Shown here: piece after piece, positions 48,509 through 63,873 of the stretch
How the letters are laid out: each line of letters opens with the position of its first letter
How positions within the stretch are numbered: the stretch's first letter is position 1
Source: Strigops habroptila
Lineage: Eukaryota; Chordata; Aves; Psittaciformes; Psittacidae
DNA length: 64,000 bases
Direction of reading: 5' to 3'
NCBI RefSeq assembly: GCF_004027225.2
Contig: NC_044283.2
Span: forward strand, 15,270,992 to 15,334,991
The notes under the pieces: generated by a model
The model's database searches: none
The model's input: the letters and a program-made list of their open reading frames with translations, nothing else
Told to the model about the DNA's origin: nothing
Made by a program: the position numbers and the translations under genes

Positions 48509-51500
48509 ATTTCCCAAGTTTCCATCTACTGCCACAGTCCTACATGGCTTTTCAGCTATGTTGACCTTTTCTTCAGTTTCTTTAGCTTCCCTTTTACCCT
48601 CTTTCTGCTTTTCTTTTGGACCCAGGAGTAACAGGCAAGAACAAAGCTAAAAGTTCAGTGTCATTGAACATACATCCAATGATATTTTCTCAACTGTTTG
48701 CAGATGTGAGGATAATGGGTTACAGAATCCCAGTCCTAAATGCTCTCCTGGGATCCAGGAAAATATGGGAATATGGCTGGATCCAGGCTGGATATTTAAC
48801 TCTGGCAAAGAAAGTATTTTTCACACCATGTGGCTACAAGTAAAATACTCTACCCATTGAGCTAACAAGAAACAACAGCCCTTTTGGCCTCCTTAGCAAG
48901 TCCATACATAATGGAGAACTGCTTCTTCCTCTATCACCACAAGACATGGTTTGAGATACACAGTTTTAATCTTACTCTGATGCATGAGGTTGGTACCAAT
49001 TCTGCCCTCAGTCCTCCTTGAGTATTAACAGCACTAATGAAATTACTCTGGGGCTGTCATTTTTCATCTTGGTATTCTTATGTGGCTGATCTGCATTGTA
49101 GCACTTTTCTTTGCTCCCAAGGACTCAAACTTTGCTTTGTAGTTATATGACTATTCAGGAATGGCCTGAAGGCTCAGTCAAACCAGAATCAGCAGGGGAC
49201 TGACCTTTAACACTCTGGGAAAGAGAGAAGCCAGAATTAATCTGTGGACCAAGTATCCTTCTTTAACATAGAGAGCCAGTGGGGAAATTATTCATGGTTG
49301 CTAAGGGAGCTCAGATAAGTCTGGCCAGAGCTCTCCTTTGAGCACATCCTTGGCACAGCTAGCCATGAACATGGAACAGTTTGGGGCAAGTTCAGCTGGA
49401 ACCAGCACTCGCAGAAAGCTGGTTTCAAGACTACTGACACACACAAATTCACAGTAAGCAAAACAACTGGTAGAAACTGAGACTGATAAAAATGTCTCGG
49501 CGGGGTGAAACTGTTATTTTAGGTGGGTCATGGAAACTTTCCCACTACTATGTGATATGACATCTTCCAGTTGCACAGACTTCCCATTTCCAAGAGTGCA
49601 AGAGTGACAATGGATTCATGCCATTCCTGTTATCCGGACAGGGAAGCAGTAGGTGCTCTGCTTGGCAAAAGAATGCAGCTTTTGACTTCAGTATCACTTC
49701 AGTCATGTATCCCCCCATCCCAGATCTACTCAGGATTCTGCAAGGATCCATACCACAGGCAGCACTAGTAAAGCTATCAGCTGAGGCAGAAATTACCCAT
49801 TAGAACTCAGAATTGTTGTAGCACGCTTTTTAGATGCAACACATAAATTGCAGAATAAAAAATAAATGAAGAACATGCTCCAGAATGGGATGACAGTGAA
49901 AATAGGCTGTATAGTCAGATGTAAAACAGGAAAAACACTACAGTTACCAGAGACTAAGGGAAAAATGATAATTAAATCCGTGGCAGGAGATTACATGCTT
50001 GCGCATAGCAGCTTTCTGAGAATTTATAATGCAAATAATAAGAATTCCACAAATCAGAATTAGAGAAACTTCTCAGTGAGGAGACCCTTCCTGCTAAATA
50101 CAGTACATGCCACAGGGCACACAGTATTCCCGGTCTTTAGCACTAAGCACATTGTGTGCCATGCAGTGCTTCATGCCAGAGCAAAACCACCTGCCTTAAT
50201 GTTGTAGATAGAAGTAAACATTTATTTCTCTCCCAGAGCTACTCGTCCACTGCTTGGTACTAACATACTTTGCTTTGATTTTGTCATAAAGGAGTTTTTG
50301 GTTCTGCCCAGTCACCTGCCATCGGCCCCACATACCAACTCATGAGCACACCTCTGAAGCCTGAACTAGCTGTGGTGGTAGTGTGAGGACATCCTAGAGT
50401 ACTCAGGGACAAAAGACAGCAGAGATCATACAATGTCCAAGTAGATCTTGCTGCAGGTAATTAAAAAAATCTGAGACCTTCTTTCTAGATGGATTCACAG
50501 ATAGACGTGCTTTGGAATTGATTTTACAGGATGGAAAGTGTTACAAAACAGGGCCAAAATCAGTTTACCTAAGCACAATGAGAACATGGGCAGAAAGCAG
50601 GTGCAAGAACAGCCAGCTGGACTAGTTACTGCGACTGAGATAAGAGAACTCAGAGGGCTGGTGCAGACAAAAATGGTTGTTGCATTGGTCTTTCCTTAAA
50701 ATGGCAGATGACTACTAATCCTTGCTACAACATATACGTAAAATGTGCTTGGTTGCAGGCTTTGGATTCTAACCAACTTCTAATGGCTACAAGTCAGTAA
50801 TGTAAAAAGCATGGAGTATCTATTTATGTGGCACGGTTATGGGTCTGTACCCTCTGAGAAGGGTCCCAATACTTACAAAAAATTATGAAAAAAGAAAAAG
50901 GAGAAGGTCTAATTTTCTTGTCCTCTGCCTACTTTTACACTGGCACACTTCCAAGGATCACTTGGAACCGATAGAGCTGGCTATGATTAAAGAGGCCATA
51001 CACACACACAAACAAAAAACAGATTACACAGCAGAGCAACAAGACCAAAGACCATTTGAAATGGATTGCTTACTCAAAAGGAGCTGTTTCTTGGAAGGGA
51101 CACGGCTGTGCTAGTTAATCAGTACTGTTGAAATAGATGTCTTTATCATAGCCTGTTATTTATTTTGCATCAAGAAAGCAACAGTACCTGATGAAGTTTG
51201 GGAAGAAAACACAACATTCCAAATTGCTTTTCTAGAACTGAAAAGAGCAGATTTATGGAGGAGACTGCTCCGAAAATGCACTGCAATATAACACTGGGGG
51301 TGAAGGGGAAAAAGAAATGTATGTGTGATATTGCTGACTATGCTGCTGACAGGGCAGTTGTTCTGGAAAAAAGAATTTTTACAGTGCACCTGAAAAAAAG
51401 CAACCAACCATCTCCTGAGATCAGATTGGTTAGAATACAAGATCTTGAACACATAAATACAAAAGAAACTTTCCTCTGGCAGCAAATCAAAAACCAAAGG

Positions 51501-52924
51501 GAAGCCTCTGATTAAAAATGAAATAATGTACTTCCACTACCGCGCCTCAGGTCATCTGCATGATAGTGCATCATTAATGAAGAGCACTAAGAGTGTTAAT
51601 ATAGTTACTATGATTAATTTCTTTTTTTTTTAATCTAGAATTTTAAATTATCACAGGTAAAATATTATCAATTCAATATATATTGAATGCATATTTTACT
51701 GTGGGTTTTTTTTTTTTTTTTCTGAACTGAAATAGCTACGTGTTTCTTCAATGTGTAGAACATACATTAGTATGTTCTGATTAACAATGTTTTGAACTTA
51801 TATTTTCCATTTAAACATTTCAAAACCTGAGTTCATCCAAAAAAAGAATGAAATGGAACATATTTTAGGCAAAATTAGAGCTAGGAAAAGAACCAGATGA
51901 AGTATTAGGAGAGGGGTTTCAACATTGGACCACTTATTAGAATCAGTAATGAAAGTCCTGCACCCTTTGTATGCTGATGACCAAGATATTGCTGTAAAGA
52001 CTTCCATAGACAACGGATAAAAAAGATTGTTCTTTATGAAAGTATTGGTGATTCCAAGCTTGGTAGTATTCCAATGAGATTCTCCCTCCCTCCCCCTCTT
52101 AGCGGAAAACCAGACTTCACCCCTATAAGGTTTTGGGTTTTGATGACATATGAAAGATCAAAGTCCAGATCAGAGTCACTATCAGAGTCAGATAGTGTGA
52201 ACATTGACACAGAATTTCTCAAGTTCTTTTTGTAACTGCTGTCTTTTGTATAAATAAATGCTCATGAAGGGGGACCTCAACCTTCCAAACCTTAGGTGAG
52301 CACCCTCTTTCCTTCAGTTTCTAAACTTCCTAACACTGTGGTTCACCTCCAGTTCATGAACTTAGGCCAATGAATCATAGGTATAAACCACAGATGACTG
52401 CAGTAGAGGGAGCAGGCAGTGGCTGCACAGCATGGCAACAGCCATAGGACTCCTGATTCTAGATCTTCCAAGCATCCAGCTGCACTCCAGCATCTGCCTG
52501 TATGCTCTATGGCTCCTGTCAAGGCATGCTTTTGCTGAAGAGTGTGGATGCTTTGGGCAAAGAGGTCTGGCATGGGTGATAGTATTTTATTTGGTTGGTT
52601 AGGGGTTTTTTTTGGTTTGTTTTGGTTTTGTTTGGGCTTTTTTTAAGTGTAAGAAAAGATTAAAAAAAGATGAACAAAAACTTATAAAAAAGTTCAGATA
52701 GAATTCTGCACAGCTTGAAAAAGTTTCCTAAAGTTCTTCTGAGAGAAGGTTTTCAGCAAGGAATTGAGAAGCTGCTATTTGAAAGAGATTTGCTTCTTTT
52801 AGCTGGAAAACTGCCTCTGGGTTGTTCAAATCTTCATGTTTTGAGGAATGGAGGTCTTTTCTAAATGTCTAACTTTTCTGACCATAAGAAATACTCTTAA
52901 GTTTCACTTTTTATACCCTGATCC
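48509..52924. other. Non-coding unique DNA
   Basis: No gene recognised. Contains an 18-base perfect palindrome ATTCAATATATATTGAAT at 51671-51688, a T16 run at 51706-51721 and a G/T-rich patch at 52587-52645. The 113-codon minus-strand frame at 51156-51497 and the 105-codon plus-strand frame at 51198-51515 overlap and neither shows a domain. Confidence 0.5.
51706..51721. repeat. T16 homopolymer
   Basis: Run of 16 thymines after GTGGG. Confidence 0.95.
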
Positions 52925-53110
52925 TCCTCTCCTCGGGGCCACTAGACCTCAGAACTGACAACCACCTCGCCTGTGTCCCCCTCCGCCCCTGCAGGTTGCT
53001 CCTCCATCATGGGTTCCTTGCTCACCCTTCCTGGGTAGAACCTGAGGAACCCTCATCCACCCTTCCTCCAGCTGCTCATGGCAAGATTCCCAGCTGAGCC
53101 TTTGTCCATT
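52925..53110. other. GC-rich patch of unknown origin
   Basis: C/G-rich segment (CCACCTCGCCTGTGTCCCCC and following) in otherwise AT-rich DNA. It has no CR1 or LTR hallmarks I recognise. The overlapping 87-codon minus-strand frame at 52949-53212 has a Gly-rich C-terminal end and no domain. It could be a decayed retroelement piece or a small CpG-bearing regulatory element. Confidence 0.25.
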
Positions 53111-53385
53111 TTCAAATGGGATTAAAAAACCAGCATAAATTTCTAGTGAAAGCCAGTCAGTGAAGAAACACTCAAGGTTTTCTAGACAGCGACTGTCTTT
53201 TGTTGGATACATTTAAACTCTTAACTTTTGTAAAAATTATTTTAATATCTGCTTCTATGGGAACATTCATGTCTTCTGCTGTTATGGGAAACAGAATTAT
53301 GGTTTAGCTTTCACTGAAGCTTGGTGAAAGATTTTGGCTAAAATATCTCTTAGAGAAAATATTCAGTGAACAGCAAAATATATTG

Positions 53386-53404
53386 AAAAAAAAAAAAAAA
53401 AAAA
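53386..53404. repeat. A19 homopolymer
   Basis: Run of 19 adenines. The sequence 5' of it is AT-rich and shows no retrogene or SINE body. Confidence 0.95.
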
Positions 53405-55767
53405 GCCCGTTGATGATACTTAAAGAAAATTGGGTGGTTCTCTTTTCTTCATTCAAAATAGTATTTCATTTAGAAAGTTTCTGACAAACTTTAAAAGTGA
53501 AAAAACCCCCAAACCCCAACATTTAAACAATACATTTTGCTTCAGGTCAAAATGAAGCAAGTAGTCTGACCAAATGTAGTTTCATTTCTCTTAAAAATGT
53601 TTCCTTTACACTCAACCTAAAATTATTTTTTCTTTACTTTCAGAAATACCAACAAACCAAAAGATTCATTATTTACACAGCTGCTTTTCTGACACGTATG
53701 CCCCACTCTCAGGGCTACATTTCTTATTCCTGGCTGGGCTTCCCAAGAACATTCCACTAGTTAATAGCAGCAACACGGGTCAATTCAGGTTTGAGGTAGG
53801 TAGGTGGTGTTTAGAGGATTTTTGCCCACTGCTATGAGGTCTGAATAGATCTCATTTTATTATTTTATCAGTTTCTCAAATCTGGGATAACATTTTATGC
53901 TGCAATCTGTTCTTTGATCCTGATAGAAACAAGGTTCAGGGTGCTAATAAAGGAAGGTACTAATACAGGTTTCCTACTTCAAAAGGTTTTATTACTTCCT
54001 TACCATTCTCACTATTGTGTTTTTCCAAAGTAGCATATTTCTAGAACTCTTGTTCCTGGCCTAGTCTATGTTACTGGCATTTCACATCCTCATTTTTGGA
54101 AATCCACTGCATCAAGCCATTGGGCTGTTCCAAGGTTTGTCCACAAATTTTGCATACTGTGCTCTGGTACGATACCTCAAGTTACATTTCTCAGTTTGGG
54201 AATTTACTTCTGCTGAAGCTGTGTAGGTGGAATGCTTCAGTAGGATTTAATCTTACATTTAGAAAAACAGAGCCAATGTTTTCTTTAGCATTTAATCAAA
54301 TTCACACCAAAAAGCTCTTCCTCTACATGCTCACAGCTTCTCTGAAATTTATTGCTTTTTCTCTTTCGCACCTTCCCATTTTAAGTTCTCTGGACACTAG
54401 CTTATACTCCAGTAATTCTCACCTTTCACTACTCTACTCACCTTCTCTCTATTTCACCATTTTCTTTTCATTCGTCCACTAGATGTATTTCTGACACCAT
54501 TTTTCTTTCCTGTCTCGCTCAATGCTTTTCCTGTTTTGAATTTCTGTACTAGCTTCTCATGCTTCCCCTGTCCCCCACCACCCGTGTCCTCTATGGAGCT
54601 TTCTTGGGCTCTATTATTTCTACATTTCTGCTTTTGTTCTCATGCCGATATACTCTCCAATGCCTTTTCTCCTTAGGTTTGTTGTTTGTTTTTCACCAAA
54701 TCCTTTACACAGAGGTTGTTCAATGCCTCCCTCAATTCCCTCATTCGTAATTTTCTCATGCTTGTAACACTCTCCAGATGCACATATACTAACATCATCT
54801 TCACTTTCTCCAAAAGCTACAACCACTCCTTACCAATGACCAATTTGAGTAACCACAGCAACTAGATTCCAGTCTTCCTTTGTTCTCCCTATTGTGACAC
54901 TTATCCTCTTAGCCTTTTCTTTCTCAACAACTATTTTATTGAGCTTGTAGATGTGATCAGGACAGGGGTCCCAAAGCACTAATAAGGTACTTTGGATAAT
55001 ATTTAGCTTAGCTTTAAGGTATCCTCATCTCTCATCAGAAAGCCAGCTTTCTTTTGCTTCCTCAAGATCATCATGATTACAAAAGGGATCACTGCTTCCA
55101 GTTGGAGTACATACTCCCCATGCTTAGCCAGACAGATCTCTGGGTTTCTGTCCAGAGAATTTTTACATGCTGGGTGGAACGAGGGCCATTAAGTAGTCTA
55201 GGAGCCCACAACACAAGGATGCAGGCAGTGAAACTCAACTATAACTTAATCATTGCTAACAATAAATTGTTATTTACAATGTAACCAGACAAAGGAGGAA
55301 CTTGCTGTATCACGTAAAAAAAGGAGAGGGAAAAAAGGAATATATCACCATGCAATAGCTTCCATCTGTTCAGACATAGAAGGAGATCTTTGCATGACAT
55401 TTAGAACAAATACGATATTTGTTTATCCAAAACAGAGACTATCAAATTGTGCAGCCCGTTCCTCAGGCGCATCTTGCTGAGAGTGCCTGAGCTGCAGGAT
55501 ACTGCTCCGAAGGTGACCTCATTCTGAAAGCTGAATCCAAATGAGTACAAAAATATTTGCTTATTGAAATGTGTTGTAGCAGTTTTCAAAAAGTGACCTA
55601 GTGAGATTTGCAGCCGAGGAAAAAGGTCTATTTTAGTTACTGCTCATCTTGGTATATTATGCATCAACCCAGGGCTCCTTCTACTAAAAGGCTCTCAAAT
55701 TGTTTTAGAAAAAAGCAGAATGAATAAAATACATATATATTACTTCTACGGAAACATTTTTTGCTCT
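53405..55767. other. Non-coding DNA with a pyrimidine-rich block at 54330-54900
   Basis: Between about 54330 and 54900 the plus strand is strongly C/T-biased. This explains the Ser/Leu/Phe-rich 128-codon frame at 54096-54482 and nearby frames without needing a gene. No transposon ends flank the block. Confidence 0.45.
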
Positions 55768-55850
55768 CAGTTATACCAGGATAAATTCAGAGTAAGTCTA
55801 ATGAAGTCAATGGTTTTCCAATAGTGTAAAAGCGAACAAATTGAGCTCTG
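55768..55850. repeat. Palindromic amniote repeat relic (TTACACC / GAAGTCAATGG type)
   Basis: CTCAGTTATACCAGGATAAA, TTCAGAGTAAGTCTAATG, GAAGTCAATGG, CCAATAGTGTAAAAGC and TTGAGCTC follow the mirrored repeat 'ctcagttacaccggtgtaaatctggagtaactccattgaagtcaatgg..'. The central GAAGTCAATGG is intact. Confidence 0.5.
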
Positions 55851-58800
55851 AAGCTTCTCATGTTTTATTTGCCAAGTGTTTTCATGTTATGCTGGCAAGA
55901 AGACAGTGACAGGATGTACAGATTTTGGGAGCCCTTTGGCAGGCACCGAAGAAGCCCTATTATACCCCACAACAATGCAGCCATTTGCAAATGCTACCAG
56001 AACCAGACTTCCTAGCCAGAAGCAGAGCAGTTCCTCTCACTGGTTTCTTGTCCTCACATGCTTACTTTCTAAATTGTAAGGAAAAAGACATGCTGGATGT
56101 TTCCTTGAGGTGGCAGTTGGGGTTGAATGAGATTTTTTCACTAGACCCCAAATATGAAGGAAAAACATTGAATAGAAGTTACAAACAACTGTCATCTCCT
56201 CTTTTCCTCCTCCCCTCAAACATGAGCTTGAGCTCCCTCCAAACTCCCACAGTACCCAGTATCATGGCTCTTTTATTCAGTCAGAACAGATAATTTTCTT
56301 TTGGAGAGAAGCTTTTAACCTCACATTAGATTACTTGCATTATTTATTAACAGCTCCTATGTTTGCTAAAGAATACAGAGTCATTTGTCATATTTAATTT
56401 CATTGGTGTTTAATGAATTAGAGGGCCAGATCCAGAAAAGACCTTCAGCTCCTTAAATGCACCTTCTGGAAAAGCTGGGCTCCTAAATCTGTTTTCAATC
56501 CTGAAAGCATCCTCTGAGTCGTCATTTCACATGAGGATGCTGACACTTCCAGGCCACCTCTTTCCAGTGGTCAGAAAGCCCTGACTCCCAGGCTGCCCCT
56601 CCAGCTACAATGGGGAGCCAGCAGATTGGCAGAGCTGCCTGAAGGCTTCAGTGGAAAAGTAGTAGTTTATTCCTCCAAAGTACCTAATACATAGAACTCT
56701 GCTTCTGGCTAAAGTCAGCAGCGACTTCCACTTTCTTCTAAGACAGCTGCAGGAGCTGTAAGCACCCACTTTGAGCCAAGTCTATCAGCTGGAGAAACTG
56801 GCTGCAACTCTTCCGCTTTTAGTGTCCTAAATGACTCAGCTCTTTTTGGACCTTGCAGGAAAGCAAAAGAACAGCCACACAAGAAATAAGTATGAGCATG
56901 ATTGAGACCAAATGGTTACAGCTAGTATGGAGAGGAGAGTGCTAAGCCTGGGTCGCTCCTTGAAGCATCCAAACAGCTGGAATATATCCCAATGCCATCC
57001 TTGCAGGTTTCCTTCAACATCCCCCTTATAATAACCTTGTTTTCCCCTGCCTCATGTGATTTCATGTGACCCATACCCCTACAGCATTTCCATCCCTCAT
57101 GAGCAAGATGAGAAGCATTGCTAGCTACATATGGGCTAAGTTGCTGCACAAGAAACCCTGCCAGATGGCTACTCACAAAAAGAACAGAAAATTGTAGTCC
57201 ACCAAGGAGGAAGAGTCCTGAACTAGTTCTCATATCAAGGGAAGAGACTTCTTCATTGCTGCCTCAGCTGTCTTCGAGGCCCATCTCTTCTGCCAGTGTT
57301 AACTGAAGCTGGCCAACAAGGCTCAGAAGTTATTACAGGGAATTGCAGCAGCTTGCTTGCTTACCCTTGTAAAAACCTCACACCACCTAAACAGTGCCAA
57401 ACCACTCCTAGTCAGCAAGACTTTTTTTGTGTTATTGCTTGAGACAATGTAGCACAATTGATGATCTTCATCACATCAAAGAAAGCTTGCAGCTGATGCG
57501 TGTATTCTGTATACCTTGGACATGGTCCTTCCCCACTCAGCCCTTCATTCTTTTCCCAAGTGAAGTTAGAATGGGGATTCAAGGGAAAGGCTAAAAGAGA
57601 GGGGATTGTGAGCATTAACTCTTCTTAGCATATATGGGCATCAGCTTATCACCTGCTGTTAGTGTACTGAAACATGGAATAAAGCTGGATTTCTCTAAGA
57701 GACCTTGGGTGCAAAATTGGACAGAAGAGTGTCAGATTGCAGTTATTCCATTCTTTCACACAAGATGTGAAATAACATGTTAACTGCCTTCTGGGCATAC
57801 AGTAAGCTTCCATTAAAATAATCACCATATGGCTCTTTTTGGGACATGGTAACTTTCATGTTATTTCATAATCCATTCAGATGAACAATTTCACAATGGA
57901 CCCTACAGGACCCTGAAAGGATTTTATCAGGTTACTGGATTAAGGCTTTGGTAGAGATTCTAAGGAAAAAGCAGGTGGAAATAACAGCTCACACAGTGCC
58001 TCTGCAGAGTGATTACTGGGCTATATTCTGTGTTCAAATGGGAAAAGGAAATCCCTTCAAATAAAAGTCTGGCTGCTGCTGATTAGCTGACAAGAAGGAA
58101 ATTCAACACTACACACATAAACTATACACTCTATATGCACTACCAACAGATCCATCGTGTCAGTAATTCATTTTCTTATGGTAGCATGGGCTTGGAGAGG
58201 AATCCATTAAGGCCCAAATAAATTAATAGCAGAGAAGTATCCCCTGCCTTGCATGATTTTCTATACATGTAGTTTATAAGTCTAGTTTTGGGTTGTTATT
58301 TTTTATATTTATCCATTCCTCACTTAACTTTACTGCATTATATAGTTAGGGACCCAAATATTTTGCTTTTTGCTGTTATCAGCATAAAACATATCAGTTT
58401 CTCCAGCTGCAGGAATACTGTAGTAAGAATATTCTCTATGGAGCATATATCTCTAAATCTTTGAGTGGTTCCAGTTGTACCTGGAGCTTATTACAAGGAC
58501 TAACTGCACGAAAGATTAAAGGTGAACTCTGGTTGACATTCACCTAAAACATCATTATTTTTTGTTTTTTGAACAGTCTATATCATCTCTTTTTCTCCAG
58601 TTTTACCCCTTGCAGAGTCTTTGAAACACATTGTCTGTTGAAGGACTCCAGTTTTAGTGCTGATGGTAAGTTAGGTGGCAAGACCCATGAAGCACGCTAA
58701 TATGCACTAATCTTTTAATGATGATGAATATTTGACTCTTTATAATGGGGGTATTTCTTTTTTTTTTTTTTTTTTTTTTGTGTAAAGAGGTTTTCCACAA

Positions 58801-58879
58801 AAAAAATCATCACAATGGTTGTCACAAGCAAGCTTCCCTCCCCTTTGAAAGAACTGACTGTAGTGGAAAAGATAATTAC
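55851..58879. other. Mostly unique DNA; possible palindromic relic at 56425-56500
   Basis: GGGCCAGATCCAGAAAAGAC, CTCCTTAAATGCACC and TGGGCTCCTAAATCTG around 56425-56490 resemble the 'gatccacaaagggacttaggcgcctaaatgc' amniote repeat, weakly. A T22 run lies at 58758-58779. Open frames up to 122 codons (55925-56293, plus) have no recognisable domain. Confidence 0.4.
58758..58779. repeat. T22 homopolymer
   Basis: Run of 22 thymines, the longest homopolymer in the window, followed by GTGTAAAGAGG. Confidence 0.95.
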
Positions 58880-59165
58880 TTAGTTCCTTTATCTCCGAAT
58901 TATTTGTAATAAAACCCGAAATCGCACCACAAGGTCTTTCATGAGGATGTCATAAATTAAGATGCATCGATGTATTTGGTGCATCTGTTCAGCTCTGCGC
59001 TCCTTTGTCTTCTGCAAATAGCGCAGCAGCTTCAATACCCAGCAGACAGCATTTACGCAAATGATGTCGTGGTCTGTATCATTAATATTCAGCGATTGTC
59101 TGTCATAGACACCTTACTGTACATCTGTTATGCAAATTTATGTTAATTTTTGCTCACTGACAGCT
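58880..59165. other. Candidate conserved non-coding element
   Basis: Repeat-free, with several CpGs kept in otherwise CpG-poor DNA (for example near 58917-58923, 58967, 59030 and 59056). It has multiple short AT-rich homeodomain-like cores (ATTAATATTC, TATGTTAATT), GATGCATCGATG and the octamer ATGCAAAT at 59130-59137. No frame of useful length crosses it. The combination resembles deeply conserved enhancers in vertebrate gene deserts, but conservation cannot be measured here. Confidence 0.3.
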
Positions 59166-62542
<3,377 letters not shown>

Positions 62543-63275
62543 ATTTTTTTAATACAGCATTTTACCGTCATATGGTCAAATCATTTCTAAGGAAACAGAA
62601 TGTGATAAACTGCTTTATTTAATGTCCTTAACTCTTGACAATATTTTTGTACCATGTAAAACTCAAATTGCTGACTATATCCTCAGCAGGAGCTCAAAGG
62701 CTGTGCCAGGAATTTCCACTTATAGAAGTGAGCTGAGACAAGGATGATTTTGCCATTTTTATTTTCTCCTTTCCATTTTGGAATGGAAATACCTATTTCA
62801 GTGTTTTCTGATAAAAAAAAAAAGCTGTTAGAAAGTTGTGAAAGACTGATAAGAGTATTTTGATTCTAGGAAACAAATGCTGTAGTCTAGTTTTCAAGTT
62901 TCTGAACATATCATATAGATAAAATAAGTTTTATCAGAAATAGCCCCTTAAAATCAATAAATCAAAACATTGTTCCAGAACTGGTGAAATATTTTAATCT
63001 CATTGTTTTAAAAATGTTTCTTCCAGACTAACTGAAAAATTGTTAATGAAGCATATTTCACTTAAAGTGGTGGAAGAGAATTTCAGAGGTGCCTTTGACA
63101 GTTTTCTGAACAGCTCTTTCCTGAGCTCTGATGCACAAGACACTGAATTTTAACTGCCCGTAACCAAAACGCTGAGTCTGGCTGAACTGCAACTCACACC
63201 CTATACCCAGCTCTTTGCACATACTTTGTGTACAAATACCATTCAAAGATAAGGCACGGCAGCTTTCTAGGTCCT
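62543..63275. other. Unique AT-rich flank of the provirus
   Basis: No gene recognised. The last six bases before the LTR (63270-63275, GGTCCT) would be the expected target-site duplication if a 3' LTR lies beyond the window. Confidence 0.5.
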
Positions 63276-63504
63276 TGTCCTGGGTTCAGCTATAGCAGTC
63301 ATTTTTTCTCCTGCTTAGTAGCTGGTGCAGTGCTGTGTTTTTTAACTTTCAGCCTGGGAACAACGCTGATAACACTGATGTTTTTAGTTGTTGCTAAGTA
63401 ATGTTTATTCCAACCAAGGACTTTCTCAGTCTCATGCTTTGCCAGGGAGGAGGGGAAGCCGGGAGGAAGCAGAGACAGGACACCTGACCCAAACTAGCCA
63501 AAGG

Positions 63505-63543
63505 GGTATTCCATACCACAGCACGTCATGCCCAGTATATAAA
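63505..63543 (+). promoter_or_regulatory. LTR core promoter
   Basis: TATATAAA at 63536-63543 is preceded by CACGTCA (63522-63528), a CRE/ATF-like half-site, and by the short palindrome GGTATTCCATACC (63505-63517). This is the expected U3 arrangement, which would place the U3/R boundary roughly 25-30 bases downstream of the TATA box. Activity is not shown. Confidence 0.6.
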
Positions 63544-63762
63544 CCGGGGGGAGTTACCCAGAAGGCCCTGATCACTGCTCGGGTCGGGCTGGGTATCGGT
63601 CGGCGGGTGGTGAGCAATTGTATCCTCTCCCCTTGTTATTTCACTAATCGTTATTGTCATTGGTGGTAGCAGTAGTGGTTTTGTGTTATACCTTAGTTGC
63701 GGGACTGCTCTTATCTCAACCCGTGGGAGTTACATTCTTCCCATTCTCCTCCCCATCCCTCC

Positions 63763-63793
63763 GGGAGCGGGGGGAGGAAGAAGGGGGGGGGGG
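63763..63793 (+). repeat. G-rich run in LTR (possible G-quadruplex)
   Basis: Runs of G3 (63763-63765), G6 (63769-63774) and G11 (63783-63793) lie within 31 bases. The G11 tract is also a likely site of sequencing or length error. Confidence 0.7.
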
Positions 63794-63855
63794 AGTGAGC
63801 GAGCGGCTGTGTGGTTCTGAGTTACCGGCTGGGCTCAAACCACGACAGTTCTTTT

Positions 63856-63873
63856 TGGCGCCCAATGTGGGGC
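63856..63873 (+). other. Retroviral primer-binding site, tRNA-Lys type
   Basis: The 18 bases TGGCGCCCAATGTGGGGC match the tRNA-Lys(1,2) complement used by many betaretroviruses at 17 of 18 positions. The single difference is a C-to-T at a CpG (63866), the commonest decay change. It lies 8 bases after the LTR end, slightly more than the usual 0-3 bases. Confidence 0.88.

Larger units (their letters stand above)
63276..63847 (+). mobile_element. 5' LTR of an ERVK-type endogenous retrovirus
   Basis: The LTR is 572 bases, starting TGTCCTGG and ending CCACGACA. The termini form imperfect inverted repeats (7 of the outer 8 bases, 12 of 15 when extended), with the canonical TG...CA. It is GC-richer and CpG-richer than the flanks. 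A TATATAAA box lies at 63536-63543 and a tRNA-Lys-like primer-binding site follows at 63856, so this is a 5' LTR attached to internal sequence rather than a solo LTR. The TGTCCTGGGTTC start is typical of avian ERVK LTRs (TguLTR5-like; label from memory). No AATAAA signal is visible. Frames within it (63388-63669, 63654-63890) are not genes. Confidence 0.9.

Noticed and set aside
54096..54482. 128-codon plus-strand frame rich in Ser, Leu and Phe
   Set aside because: Explained by the pyrimidine-rich composition of 54330-54900 rather than by coding constraint.
5477..59137. Perfect octamer ATGCAAAT sites (5477, 12101, 29800, 35876, 59130) as an enhancer signature
   Set aside because: Several are expected by chance in 64 kb of AT-rich DNA on both strands; no clustering.
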